Positions 1-10,093 of a stretch of 61,161 nt of DNA are shown piece by piece (position 1 is the stretch's first letter; every line of letters starts with the position of its first letter). The notes beneath the pieces were generated by a model. It was given only the letters and a program-made list of their open reading frames with translations, was not told the DNA's origin and made no database searches. A program made the translations under genes and the position numbers. Origin of the DNA: Aeromonas fluvialis (lineage in GTDB: Bacteria > Pseudomonadota > Gammaproteobacteria > Enterobacterales > Aeromonadaceae). The DNA lies in the NCBI RefSeq assembly GCF_000819885.1, contig NZ_CDBO01000046.1, positions 1 to 61,161 of the forward strand, written 5' to 3'.

Positions 1-11
1 ACTGCCAGGCA
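1..11 (+). rRNA. rrf: 5S rRNA, 3' end only
   Basis: The first bases, ACTGCCAGGCA, match the conserved 3' terminal strand of gammaproteobacterial 5S rRNA, which pairs with the 5' TGCCTGGC. A tRNA follows about 45 bases later, as in rrn operons that end 5S-tRNA-Thr. The rest of the operon lies outside the window. Only the last dozen bases are visible, so the exact end is approximate. Confidence 0.75.
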
Positions 12-56
12 CCCAATTTCAAGATTACGCCCAGCGTGGTCTTTACCGGTTAGTGT

Positions 57-132
<76 letters not shown>

Positions 133-141
133 TTAAATAGA

Positions 142-169
142 AAGCCTCCCTGAAAAGGGAGGCTTTTTT
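142..169 (+). terminator. Intrinsic terminator of the rrn/tRNA-Thr transcript
   Basis: A 9-bp stem AAGCCTCCC/GGGAGGCTT with a six-base loop is followed by a T run, ten bases after the tRNA CCA end. Confidence 0.9.
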
Positions 170-322
170 GCATCCATCACTTTTCAAACATTCCCTCATA
201 TTCCTTACTTCCAATACTTTTTCTGCTTGTAGCCTGCGCTGTTTTTCTGCTGATTTAAGTTCCTAAGTGTTACTCATTTGACTGCTATTTATGGTTTTAT
301 CCAGAGATTTAACCATGATTGA

Positions 323-350
323 TTGACGTAAAACGTTTTACATGTAAAAT
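323..350 (+). promoter_or_regulatory. codBA promoter (-35 TTGACG, -10 TAAAAT)
   Basis: TTGACG at 323-328 and TAAAAT at 345-350 are separated by 16 bases, 35 bases upstream of the codB ATG. The spacer is almost filled by a perfect palindrome listed separately, which suggests repression by promoter occlusion. Confidence 0.6.
328..341. promoter_or_regulatory. LacI/PurR-type palindromic operator
   Basis: GTAAAACGTTTTAC is a perfect 14-bp palindrome centred on CG, the hallmark of LacI-family operators. Its AAACGTTT core is shared with the PurR consensus, and E. coli codBA is repressed by PurR. The flanks differ from the usual PurR GC-rich flanks, so the cognate regulator is uncertain. It sits between -35 and -10. 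Confidence 0.6.
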
Positions 351-384
351 CCGGCGCGTTTTGCCTATTACGTGGAGAGAGAGC

Positions 385-1629
385 ATGGCGCAGGATAACG
401 AATACTGTTTGGGGGCGGTACCCGCCAAAGGGCGCAAAGGTGTGCTGTCGCTGATGCTGGTGATGCTAGGCCTGACCTTCTTCTCTGCCAGCATGTGGAC
501 TGGTGGTGCGCTGGGCACCGGGCTGGTGTTCGATGACTTCATCAAGGCGGTACTGATCGGCAACTTGCTGCTGGGGATCTACACCGCTTGTCTCGGTTAT
601 ATCGGTGCCTCAACCGGTCTCTCTACCCATCTGCTGGCTCGTTACTCCTTTGGGGCGAAAGGTTCCTGGCTGCCTTCGCTGCTGCTGGGCGGCACTCAGG
701 TCGGCTGGTTCGGCGTGGGCGTGGCGATGTTTGCCCTGCCGGTGCAGAAGGCGACCGGCATAGATGTGAACTGGCTGATCGCCATTTCGGGCATGTTGAT
801 GACGGTGACCGTCTACTTCGGCATCTCAGCTTTGATGGTGTTGAGCTTTGTGGCCGTACCGGCCATTGCACTGCTTGGCGGCTACTCGGTCTGGCTGGCG
901 GTGACCTCGACCGGTGGCATGGCGGCGTTGCAGCAGGTGCAACCAAGCAATCCTATCGAGTTCACCACGGCGCTGACCATGGTGGTTGGCTCCTTTATCA
1001 GTGCAGGAACCCTGACCGCCGACTTTGTCCGCTTTGGTCGCAAACCCTGGGGCGCCGTCATGATTACCATGGTGGCATTTTTTTTGGGCAACACGCTAAT
1101 GTTCGTCTTCGGCGCAGCCGGTGCGGCGGTGACCGGGCAGGCCGATATCTCGGAAGTGATGCTGATGCAGGGGCTGTTGATCCCCGCCATTCTGGTGCTG
1201 GGTCTCAATATCTGGACCACCAACGACAACGCCCTCTACGCCTCCGGCCTTGGTTTTGCCAATATTACCGGTCTCAAGAGCAAGCCCCTCAGCGTGATCA
1301 ACGGCCTCATCGGTACCGCTTGCGCCCTCTGGCTTTACAACAACTTTGTCGGCTGGCTGGCCTTTTTGAGTACGGCAATTCCGCCGATCGGTGGCATTAT
1401 CATCATGGATTTCCTGCTCAATCGTGAGCGTTACCGTCAGTTTGCCGATCAGCAGTTCGAGACGGTGCGCTGGCAGGCGCTGGTCGCCACGGCAGTCGGG
1501 GTGGCTGTCGGCAAGTGGCTACCGGGCATAGTGCCACTCAACGCGGTATTGGGCGCCGCCTTCACCTATTTCATTCTGGTTCGCCTCACCCAGCGGCCGG
1601 TTCTGGTACAGGAAGCTAACAAATGCTGA
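385..1629 (+). CDS. codB: Cytosine permease
   Basis: Encodes a 414-residue NCS1-family cytosine/proton symporter of the inner membrane (E. coli CodB is 419). About twelve hydrophobic segments are visible, and the N-terminus, with a short polar lead then a membrane segment beginning [11 protein letters not shown], matches CodB. I chose the ATG at 385 because GGAGAGAG lies just upstream; an in-frame ATG at 319 lies upstream of the promoter -10. The stop overlaps the codA start by seven bases, so the two genes form one coupled operon for cytosine uptake and deamination. Confidence 0.95.
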   Translation: MAQDNEYCLGAVPAKGRKGVLSLMLVMLGLTFFSASMWTGGALGTGLVFDDFIKAVLIGNLLLGIYTACLGYIGASTGLSTHLLARYSFGAKGSWLPSLLLGGTQVGWFGVGVAMFALPVQKATGIDVNWLIAISGMLMTVTVYFGISALMVLSFVAVPAIALLGGYSVWLAVTSTGGMAALQQVQPSNPIEFTTALTMVVGSFISAGTLTADFVRFGRKPWGAVMITMVAFFLGNTLMFVFGAAGAAVTGQADISEVMLMQGLLIPAILVLGLNIWTTNDNALYASGLGFANITGLKSKPLSVINGLIGTACALWLYNNFVGWLAFLSTAIPPIGGIIIMDFLLNRERYRQFADQQFETVRWQALVATAVGVAVGKWLPGIVPLNAVLGAAFTYFILVRLTQRPVLVQEANKC

Positions 1630-2888
1630 TTCAACATATTCGTTTGGCCGATCGGGAAGGGTTGTGGCAGATCCGCTGTCAGGATGGGGTCATCACCGCC
1701 ATCGAACCCCATGACGAGCATGCCGTCGCCGGTCGGGTGCTGGACGGAGGGGGCGGTCTGGCTATCGCCCCCTTTATCGAACCCCACATTCACCTCGATA
1801 CCACCCAGACGGCGGGTGAGCCGAGCTGGAACCTCTCCGGCACCCTGTTCGAGGGGATCGAGCGCTGGGCCGAGCGCAAGGCGCTGCTGACCCATGAAGA
1901 TGTGAAACAGCGCGCCATCCAGACACTGAAGTGGCAGATCGCCAACGGCATCCAGTTTGTGCGTACTCACGTTGATGTCTCCGATCCCAATCTGGTCGCG
2001 CTCAAGGCGATGCTGGAAGTGCGGGAGGAGATGAAGGAGTGGGTCGAGCTGCAGATCGTTGCCTTCCCGCAGGAGGGGATCCTCTCCTACCCCAGCGGCA
2101 AGGCACTGCTGGAGGAGGCGCTCAAGCTGGGGGCAGACGTGATTGGCGCGATCCCCCATTTCGAATTTACCCGGGAATATGGGGTAGAAAGTCTGCACTA
2201 CATCTTCGATCTTGCCGAGAAGTATCAGGTTCTGGTTGATGTGCACTGTGACGAGATCGATGACGAGCAGTCCCGCTTTATCGAGACGCTGGCGACCCTG
2301 GCCTACGAGCGCGGTATCGGCTACCGGGTAACGGCCAGCCATACCACCGCCATGCACTCCTACAACGGCGCTTATGCTTCCCGCCTGTTCCGGCTGCTCA
2401 AGATGGCGGATATCAACTTCGTGGCCAATCCGCTGGTGAACATTCACCTGCAGGGGCGCTTCGATACCTATCCCAAACGCCGCGGTATTACCCGAGTGAA
2501 GGAGATGCTGGAGGCGAACATCAACGTCTGCTTCGGTCACGATGACGTGTTCGATCCCTGGTATCCCATGGGCACCGCCAACATGTTGCAGGTGCTGCAC
2601 ATGGGGCTCCATGTCTGCCAGATCATGGGTTACGAGCAGATCAACGATGGTCTGAAGCTGATCAGCAGCCACAGCGCCCGCACCCTGAACGTGCAGGATC
2701 GTTATGGCATCGAGGTGGGCAAACCGGCCAACTTGCTGATCCTGCCTGCCGACAATGGCTTTGATGCGGTGCGTCGTCAGGTGCCGGTGCGTTACTCGAT
2801 CCGCCACGGCAAGGTGATTGCACAGACCCGCCCGGCCCAGACCGAAATCGTGCTGGGTCAGCCAGAGCCCATCGATTTTCGCCGCTGA
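1623..2888 (+). CDS. codA: Cytosine deaminase
   Basis: Encodes a 421-residue amidohydrolase that converts cytosine to uracil and ammonia in the cytoplasm (E. coli CodA is 427). The metal-binding HIHLD motif lies near residue 59. Also present are [13 protein letters not shown] in the middle, [15 protein letters not shown], and the catalytic aspartate in [12 protein letters not shown]. Long stretches read essentially like E. coli CodA. It is translationally coupled to codB. No clear terminator follows before crcB. Confidence 0.97.
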   Translation: MLIQHIRLADREGLWQIRCQDGVITAIEPHDEHAVAGRVLDGGGGLAIAPFIEPHIHLDTTQTAGEPSWNLSGTLFEGIERWAERKALLTHEDVKQRAIQTLKWQIANGIQFVRTHVDVSDPNLVALKAMLEVREEMKEWVELQIVAFPQEGILSYPSGKALLEEALKLGADVIGAIPHFEFTREYGVESLHYIFDLAEKYQVLVDVHCDEIDDEQSRFIETLATLAYERGIGYRVTASHTTAMHSYNGAYASRLFRLLKMADINFVANPLVNIHLQGRFDTYPKRRGITRVKEMLEANINVCFGHDDVFDPWYPMGTANMLQVLHMGLHVCQIMGYEQINDGLKLISSHSARTLNVQDRYGIEVGKPANLLILPADNGFDAVRRQVPVRYSIRHGKVIAQTRPAQTEIVLGQPEPIDFRR

Positions 2889-2935
2889 GATTTCAATCAG
2901 GCTGGATGTCGATTAGTTCCGCCTCTGGGCACAAG

Positions 2936-2962
2936 GGCCGCCATTGCGACATAATGGCGGCC
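2936..2962 (+). other. Perfect 10-bp hairpin upstream of crcB
   Basis: GGCCGCCATT (2936-2945) and AATGGCGGCC (2953-2962) form a perfect stem around a seven-base loop, 21 bases before the crcB start. No T run follows, so it is not an intrinsic terminator. It embeds CATAAT, a possible -10 element. It lacks the conserved core of the fluoride (crcB) riboswitch as I know it. Confidence 0.4.
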
Positions 2963-2983
2963 TGACCCTGAGGGAGTGACACC

Positions 2984-3361
2984 ATGCAAACCTGGTTCTA
3001 TGTTGCTGCAGGGGGCGCCATCGGCGCCTGCCTTCGTTTTGGGATTGCCGAACTGATGGCCTTGCTGCTGGGGCGCCACTTTCCTTACGGGACTCTGGTG
3101 GTCAACGTGGTGGGCTCTTTTATCATGGGGGTGGCGTTCGCCCTCATCAGTCACGGTCATGTGGTAGAACACCCGATGAAGCCGCTGCTGATGGTAGGGA
3201 TCCTTGGAGCCCTGACTACTTTCTCTTCCTTTGCCCTCGATACGGTGGTGCTGGCCCAGCATGGGGCCTATCTGAAAGCGCTGCTCAATATCGGTCTCAA
3301 TCTCTTCCTCTGTCTGGCCATGGTGGTGCTGGGCATGCAGTTGGTTGCGAGCCGGGTTTAA
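2984..3361 (+). CDS. crcB: Fluoride ion exporter CrcB (Fluc)
   Basis: A 125-residue, four-helix inner-membrane fluoride channel of the usual family length. Family motifs are present: GGAIGACLRFGI at the N-terminus, GTLVVNVVGSFIMG with its central asparagine, and GILGALTTFSSFALDT carrying the phenylalanine/threonine track. The ATG at 2984 follows GAGGGAGTG. It acts as a dual-topology dimer that lowers cytoplasmic fluoride. It stands between codBA and ubiE with no close coupling to either. Confidence 0.95.
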   Translation: MQTWFYVAAGGAIGACLRFGIAELMALLLGRHFPYGTLVVNVVGSFIMGVAFALISHGHVVEHPMKPLLMVGILGALTTFSSFALDTVVLAQHGAYLKALLNIGLNLFLCLAMVVLGMQLVASRV

Positions 3362-3426
3362 GGTGTCCGGACGCCAGTGGCTCTGGTAAACTGGCGGCCA
3401 TTCTTTGCTCTATGGGTGTTTAAGGG

Positions 3427-4179
3427 ATGTCAGAACAAGCAACGACAACGCATTTTGGCTTTAAAACCGTGGCTGCGACCGAGAAGGAAACTCTGGTAGC
3501 AGGTGTCTTCCATTCGGTGGCAGCCAAGTATGATCTGATGAACGATCTGATGTCGTTCGGCATCCACCGCCTGTGGAAGCGCTTCACCATCGACTGTTCC
3601 GGTGTGCGCAAGGGCCAGAAGGTGCTGGATCTGGCCGGTGGTACCGGTGACTTGACCGCCAAGTTCTCCCGCATCGTCGGCGAGACCGGTCAGGTGGTGC
3701 TGGCGGATATCAACGACTCCATGCTGAAAGTGGGCCGCGACAAGCTGCGCAATCTGGGGGTCGCCAACAACGTCTCCTACGTGCAGGCCAACGCCGAGGC
3801 GCTCCCCTTCCCGGATAACCACTTCGACGTGATTACCATCGGCTTCGGCCTGCGCAACGTCACCGACAAGGACAAGGCGCTCGCCTCCATGTTCCGGGTG
3901 CTCAAGCCGGGTGGCCGTCTGCTGGTGCTGGAGTTCTCCAAGCCGGTCAGTGAAGTGATCGCCAAGCTCTATGACCTCTACTCCTTCAAACTGCTGCCGA
4001 AAATGGGCGAAATCGTTGCGAACGACAGTGAAAGCTACAAATATCTGGCAGAGTCCATCCGCATGCACCCGGATCAGCAGACCTTGGCTGGCATGATGGA
4101 AAATGTCGGTTTCGAGCAGGTGGAGTACTTCAATCTGACTCAGGGTGTGGTTGCCCTGCACCGCGGTTACAAGTTTTAA
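3427..4179 (+). CDS. ubiE: Ubiquinone/menaquinone C-methyltransferase UbiE
   Basis: A 250-residue class I SAM-dependent methyltransferase that methylates demethylmenaquinol and the ubiquinone precursor. The SAM motif [16 protein letters not shown] lies near residue 67. Also visible are [25 protein letters not shown] near the N-terminus and the C-terminal ALHRGYKF, both typical of UbiE. It is first of a tight ubiE-ubiJ-ubiB operon as in E. coli. The start codon sits directly behind AAGGG. Confidence 0.97.
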   Translation: MSEQATTTHFGFKTVAATEKETLVAGVFHSVAAKYDLMNDLMSFGIHRLWKRFTIDCSGVRKGQKVLDLAGGTGDLTAKFSRIVGETGQVVLADINDSMLKVGRDKLRNLGVANNVSYVQANAEALPFPDNHFDVITIGFGLRNVTDKDKALASMFRVLKPGGRLLVLEFSKPVSEVIAKLYDLYSFKLLPKMGEIVANDSESYKYLAESIRMHPDQQTLAGMMENVGFEQVEYFNLTQGVVALHRGYKF

Positions 4180-4187
4180 GGTTGCCT

Positions 4188-4796
4188 ATGCCGATGGATG
4201 CCATGGTCACCGCGGTGATCGAAACCAGCCTCAACCAGTTGCTGGCGCTGGACAAACAGAGCCCGGAGCGGCTGCGCAAACTGGTGGGCAAGGTGCTCAA
4301 GCTGGAGCTGCGTGAACTCAAGCCGCTCTGGTTTGTCTTCTCCGAGCGTCGGCTGGATGTGCTGGCCCTGCATGAAGGGGAGGCCGATGCGGTGCTCAGT
4401 CTCTCCCTGACCGCCCTCGGTCTGCTGAAAGACCCTTCCGCCCTGACCCGCTATATCCGCGAGGAGAAGCTGGATCTGAGCGGTGATCCCCAGCTGGTAC
4501 AGGCATTCAGCGTGCTGCTGGGTGAGCTGGATATCGACTGGGAGGAGGAGCTGTCGCGCTATACCGGCGACGTGCTGGCCCACACCCTGTTCAGCGGTGC
4601 CCGTCAGGCGCGTCGCCTGGTCGGCCGCGAGCTGTGCCGCACCCGCAGCCAGCTGGCGGAATATCTGACCGAAGAGGCCCGCCTCGCCCCCGGCCCGCTG
4701 GAAGTGGCGAGTTTCAACGATGACGTCGAGGTGCTGACCCAGCAGCTCAAGGCCGTCGAACTGCGGCTGGCCCGCTTCGAACAGCAGGTGACCTGA
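4188..4796 (+). CDS. ubiJ: Ubiquinone biosynthesis accessory factor UbiJ (SCP2 domain)
   Basis: A 202-residue protein aligned end to end with E. coli UbiJ (201): [12 protein letters not shown] against MPFKPLVTAGIE, then [18 protein letters not shown] and APGPLEVA. An N-terminal SCP2-like lipid-binding domain is followed by a C-terminal coiled coil that binds UbiK. UbiJ is part of the soluble complex for the late hydroxylation and methylation steps. I chose the ATG at 4188, six bases after TAAGG, over a TTG at 4182. It overlaps ubiB by one base. Confidence 0.93.
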   Translation: MPMDAMVTAVIETSLNQLLALDKQSPERLRKLVGKVLKLELRELKPLWFVFSERRLDVLALHEGEADAVLSLSLTALGLLKDPSALTRYIREEKLDLSGDPQLVQAFSVLLGELDIDWEEELSRYTGDVLAHTLFSGARQARRLVGRELCRTRSQLAEYLTEEARLAPGPLEVASFNDDVEVLTQQLKAVELRLARFEQQVT

Positions 4797-6436
4797 TGAC
4801 CCCGAAGGAGTTCAAACGCCTCTATCGCATCATCACCATCCTGCTGGAGCAGGGCATCGACGAACTGGTGCCCGCCCGCTATCAACCCTGGCCGGGTCGT
4901 CTGGCCCGTTGCTCCCTGTTCTGGCTCAAGAACAAGCAACCGGATCTCAGCCGCGGTGCCCGCATCCGTCTCGCCTTCGAGGCCCTTGGCCCCATCTTCA
5001 TCAAGTTTGGCCAGATGCTCTCGACCCGCCGCGATCTGCTGCCGCCGGATATCGCCGAAGAGCTGGCCCTGTTGCAGGACAGGGTGCCCCCCTTCTGTGG
5101 TCAGGCGGCGCGCCAGCAGATCGAGCAGAGCCTGGGTTGCCCCATCGAAACCCTGTTTGATGACTTTGACGAGACGCCGCTGGCGTCCGCCTCCATCGCC
5201 CAGGTGCACACCGCACGGCTGAAAGAGAATGGCCGCGAGATCGTTATCAAGGTGATCCGACCCGACATTGAACATGTCATCGAGGCAGATCTGCGGCTGA
5301 TGCAGACGCTGGCCCGTCTGGTGGCCCGCTTTGCGCCCCAGAGCGCGCGGCTGCGACCCATCGAGGTGGTGGAGGAGTATCGCAAGACCATACTCGACGA
5401 ACTGAACCTGATGCGGGAGGCGGCCAACGCCATCCAGCTACGGCGCAATTTCACCGGCTCCGAGGCGCTCTATGTGCCTGAAATCATTACCGACCTCTGC
5501 CGCGAGCAGGTGCTGGTGATGGAGCGCATCTACGGTATTCCGGTCTCCGACATCGCCGCGCTGGAGGCCAACGGCACCAACATGAAGCTGCTGGCCGAGC
5601 GCGGGGTAGAGGTCTTCTTCACCCAGGTGTTCCGCGACAGCTTCTTCCACGCCGACATGCACCCGGGCAACATCTTCGTCTCTTACGAACACCCGGAAAA
5701 CCCGCTCTGGATCGGCATCGACTGCGGCATCGTTGGTACCCTCAATCGGGAAGATAAACGCTATCTGGCGGAGAACTTCCTCGCCTTCTTCAACCGTGAC
5801 TATCGCCGTGTAGCGGAGTTGCATGTGGAGTCTGGCTGGGTACCGGCAGACACCAAGGTGGACGAGTTCGAGTTCGCTATCCGCACCGTGCTGGAGCCCA
5901 TCTTCGAGAAGCCGCTCTCGGAGATTTCGTTCGGTCACGTGCTGCTCAACCTGTTCAACACCGCGCGCCGCTTCCATATGACGGTGCAGCCGCAACTGGT
6001 GCTGCTGCAAAAGACCCTGCTCTATGTGGAAGGGTTGGGGCGTCAGCTCTACCCGCAGCTCGATTTGTGGCAGACCGCCAAGCCGTTTCTCGAAAACTGG
6101 ATGCATGAGCAGGTGGGGCCCAAGTCGGTATTGAACGCCATCAAGGAGAAGGCGCCATTCTGGGCCGAGAAGCTGCCTGAGCTGCCGGAGTTGGTCTATG
6201 AGACCCTGCGCCAGACCCGTCATCAGCAGCGTCATTTCGACCAGATGTTTGCCGAGTTCCGCCGTCACAGCCATCGGCAGGGGCAGGCCCGCTACCTCTT
6301 AGGGGTTGGAGCCAGCCTGCTATTGGCGGGTGTATTCTTGCTGACCCAAAAACAATACATTGAGTGGGGACAAGCCAGTCTCGCCGGTGCAGCCCTTTGC
6401 TGGCTGGTTGGCTGGTTGCGAACCCGTTCCAATTAA
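4796..6436 (+). CDS. ubiB: Ubiquinone biosynthesis ATPase/kinase-like protein UbiB
   Basis: A 546-residue member of the atypical UbiB/ADCK kinase family (E. coli 546). The family signature KxGQ is at residues 70-73, followed by the STRRDLLP element. An alanine-rich ASIAQVH loop replaces a glycine loop. [10 protein letters not shown] and IDCGIVG supply catalytic and metal-binding residues. Two C-terminal hydrophobic segments (about 497-540) anchor it in the inner membrane. It supports extraction or presentation of ubiquinone intermediates. Confidence 0.97.
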   Translation: MTPKEFKRLYRIITILLEQGIDELVPARYQPWPGRLARCSLFWLKNKQPDLSRGARIRLAFEALGPIFIKFGQMLSTRRDLLPPDIAEELALLQDRVPPFCGQAARQQIEQSLGCPIETLFDDFDETPLASASIAQVHTARLKENGREIVIKVIRPDIEHVIEADLRLMQTLARLVARFAPQSARLRPIEVVEEYRKTILDELNLMREAANAIQLRRNFTGSEALYVPEIITDLCREQVLVMERIYGIPVSDIAALEANGTNMKLLAERGVEVFFTQVFRDSFFHADMHPGNIFVSYEHPENPLWIGIDCGIVGTLNREDKRYLAENFLAFFNRDYRRVAELHVESGWVPADTKVDEFEFAIRTVLEPIFEKPLSEISFGHVLLNLFNTARRFHMTVQPQLVLLQKTLLYVEGLGRQLYPQLDLWQTAKPFLENWMHEQVGPKSVLNAIKEKAPFWAEKLPELPELVYETLRQTRHQQRHFDQMFAEFRRHSHRQGQARYLLGVGASLLLAGVFLLTQKQYIEWGQASLAGAALCWLVGWLRTRSN

Positions 6437-6478
6437 TCAACAACCGCGCCGTCAGGCGCCTGTTCTGGAGAGAAAATC

Positions 6479-6730
6479 ATGGGTGGTATCAGTATTTGGC
6501 AATTGTTGATCATCGCAGTCATCGTCGTGCTGTTGTTCGGTACCAAGAAACTGCGCGGGATTGGCGGTGATCTGGGCGCGGCGGTCAAGGGGTTCAAGAA
6601 AGCCCTCTCCGACGAGCCGAGCGATGCCAAAACCGAGCTGAAAGATGCCGAGTTTCCCCCGAAACAGCTGAACGAAGCGGCCACTCAGAGCGCTGAGACC
6701 GCCAAGCAGAAAGATAAAGATCAGGCCTAA
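6479..6730 (+). CDS. tatA: Sec-independent protein translocase subunit TatA
   Basis: An 83-residue protein with one N-terminal membrane helix ([20 protein letters not shown]), the [14 protein letters not shown] hinge and amphipathic helix, and a polar tail rich in lysine and aspartate. This is the standard TatA layout. It oligomerises to form the passage for folded twin-arginine substrates. It follows ubiB by 42 bases and precedes tatB by three, as in the E. coli ubiB-tatABC arrangement. Confidence 0.96.
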   Translation: MGGISIWQLLIIAVIVVLLFGTKKLRGIGGDLGAAVKGFKKALSDEPSDAKTELKDAEFPPKQLNEAATQSAETAKQKDKDQA

Positions 6731-6733
6731 GCC

Positions 6734-7201
6734 ATGTTCGATATCGGTTTTTGGGAGCTGGTCGTTATCGGTGTGGTCGCACTGGTGGTGCTGGGGCCAG
6801 AGCGGCTGCCGGTTGCCATCCGCACGGCTACCCACTGGATCCGCCTCATTCGTTCGACCGCGAACTCGGTCAAGTCCGAGCTGGAGCAGGAGCTCAAGTT
6901 GCAAGAGCTGCACAACGACCTGAAGAAGGCGGAACAGTTGCAGATGAGCAACCTGAGCCCCGAGCTGCAGGAGTCCATCGAACAGCTCAAGGCGGCGGCC
7001 CAATCGGTCAATCGCCCCTATCAGGTGGAGAACGAGATCCGTCCGCCGCAGGCCGAGCCGGTCGTCCAGGCTGAACCAGCCACGCAGCCGGAGCCTGCGG
7101 TGCAGCCGCTGGGACGCGACGTGCCGCCGGTCAACAGTCAGCGGAAGAGCGAGCCGGTGTCGGTCAGCGAGTCAGCAGTGAAAGGGGAGGTTAAGTCATG
7201 A
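6734..7201 (+). CDS. tatB: Sec-independent protein translocase subunit TatB
   Basis: A 155-residue protein starting [26 protein letters not shown], the conserved TatB membrane helix and hinge with Glu and Pro. An amphipathic helix and a long flexible proline/glutamate tail ([20 protein letters not shown]) follow. With TatC it forms the receptor for twin-arginine signal peptides. Its stop overlaps the tatC start in ATGA, indicating translational coupling. Confidence 0.96.
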   Translation: MFDIGFWELVVIGVVALVVLGPERLPVAIRTATHWIRLIRSTANSVKSELEQELKLQELHNDLKKAEQLQMSNLSPELQESIEQLKAAAQSVNRPYQVENEIRPPQAEPVVQAEPATQPEPAVQPLGRDVPPVNSQRKSEPVSVSESAVKGEVKS

Positions 7202-7953
7202 GTCAGGCCGAGCAACCCCTCATCAGTCATCTGGTGGAGCTGAGAAGCCGATTGATGCGTGCCTTGATCGCCATCCTGCTGGTGTTCATCGCGCTTATCT
7301 ACTTCTCCAACAACATTTACGACTTTATAGCCCAGCCGCTGCTCAGCCAGTTGCCGGAAGGCACCAGCATGATAGCGACGGATGTGGCGACCCCCTTCAT
7401 CACGCCGATCAAGCTGACCCTGGTGGTCTCCTTCTTCGTGGCGATCCCCTATCTGCTCTATCAGGCATGGGCCTTTATCGCCCCCGGTCTGTACCAGCAC
7501 GAACGGCGGCTCATCATGCCGCTGGTTGCTTCCAGCGCCGTGTTGTTCTATGCGGGGATGGCGTTTGCCTACTATGTGGTGTTTCCGCTGGTGTTCGGTT
7601 TTTTCACCAGCACCGCACCCGCAGGGGTGACGGTGGCGACCGACATTGCCAGTTATCTGGACTTCGTACTGACCCTGTTCTTCGCGTTCGGGGTAGCGTT
7701 CGAAATTCCGGTGGCCACCATACTGCTCTGCTGGACCGGGGTAACCACTCCCCAGAGTCTGCGGGAAAAACGCCCCTACGTATTGGTCGGTGTTTTCGTG
7801 GTCGGTATGCTGCTGACGCCGCCCGATGTCTTCTCCCAGACCCTGCTGGCGATCCCGATGTGGGCGCTGTGGGAGCTGGGTCTGTTCTTCGCCCGTTTCT
7901 ACGTGAAGAAAGAGGATGAGGAGCAACAGGAACAACCGGAAGAGGGGAGCTGA
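7198..7953 (+). CDS. tatC: Sec-independent protein translocase subunit TatC
   Basis: A 251-residue six-helix inner-membrane protein. The N-terminal [10 protein letters not shown] motif, the periplasmic loop ending near [12 protein letters not shown], and the conserved [11 protein letters not shown] are all family hallmarks. It is the core receptor that reads the twin-arginine signal. The gene ends near 7953, after which a weak GGGAGCTGAGGCTCC hairpin may give partial termination before the inserted gene at 7983. Confidence 0.97.
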   Translation: MSQAEQPLISHLVELRSRLMRALIAILLVFIALIYFSNNIYDFIAQPLLSQLPEGTSMIATDVATPFITPIKLTLVVSFFVAIPYLLYQAWAFIAPGLYQHERRLIMPLVASSAVLFYAGMAFAYYVVFPLVFGFFTSTAPAGVTVATDIASYLDFVLTLFFAFGVAFEIPVATILLCWTGVTTPQSLREKRPYVLVGVFVVGMLLTPPDVFSQTLLAIPMWALWELGLFFARFYVKKEDEEQQEQPEEGS

Positions 7954-7982
7954 GGCTCCTCTTAATTTGATAGAGTCGATAC

Positions 7983-8221
7983 ATGGTTACGAAAACGGAT
8001 TTACAAGAATGGGTGCTTACTGCGCTAGCAGATCGCGGTGGTAGAGCTCGAATTGTTAGTGTTGCTGAATGGATATGGACACATAAAGAGCAAGAATTGA
8101 AAGGCGCCGGAGAACTGTTCTTCACATGGCAATATGACATGCGCTGGGCTGCGACTGAATTAAGAAAATCCAAGCAAATTAAGGATAAAAACCTGACTCC
8201 CAAAGGGATTTGGGAGTTGGC

Positions 8222-8225
<4 letters not shown>
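7983..8225 (+). CDS. Small hypothetical protein, winged-helix-like, inserted before tatD
   Basis: An 80-residue protein I cannot assign to a named family. The C-terminal half, with [10 protein letters not shown] followed by TPKGIWELA, resembles the winged-helix tail of Mrr_N-like domains, where a basic recognition helix is followed by a GxWxL strand. This is a weak resemblance read by eye. Its base composition (about 45% G+C) is clearly lower than the tat and hemB genes around it. Its stop codon overlaps the tatD ATG in ATGA, so tatD translation is probably coupled to it. It may be an acquired gene kept in the operon. Confidence 0.6.
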
Positions 8226-10027
<1,802 letters not shown>

Positions 10028-10050
10028 GGGGCGTGGCAGGCTGATAAACA

Positions 10051-10077
10051 AGAGGGGAGCCAATGGCTCCCCTCTTT
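10051..10077. terminator. Bidirectional terminator between hemB and the chitinase gene
   Basis: An 11-bp stem AGAGGGGAGCC/GGCTCCCCTCT with a three-base loop is flanked by A/T on both sides. It serves converging genes on both strands. Confidence 0.85.
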
Positions 10078-10093
10078 AGTGATGACCGATCAA

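Noticed and set aside
2889..2983. Fluoride riboswitch before crcB
   Set aside because: The conserved pseudoknot core sequences that I know are not present; only a plain hairpin is seen.
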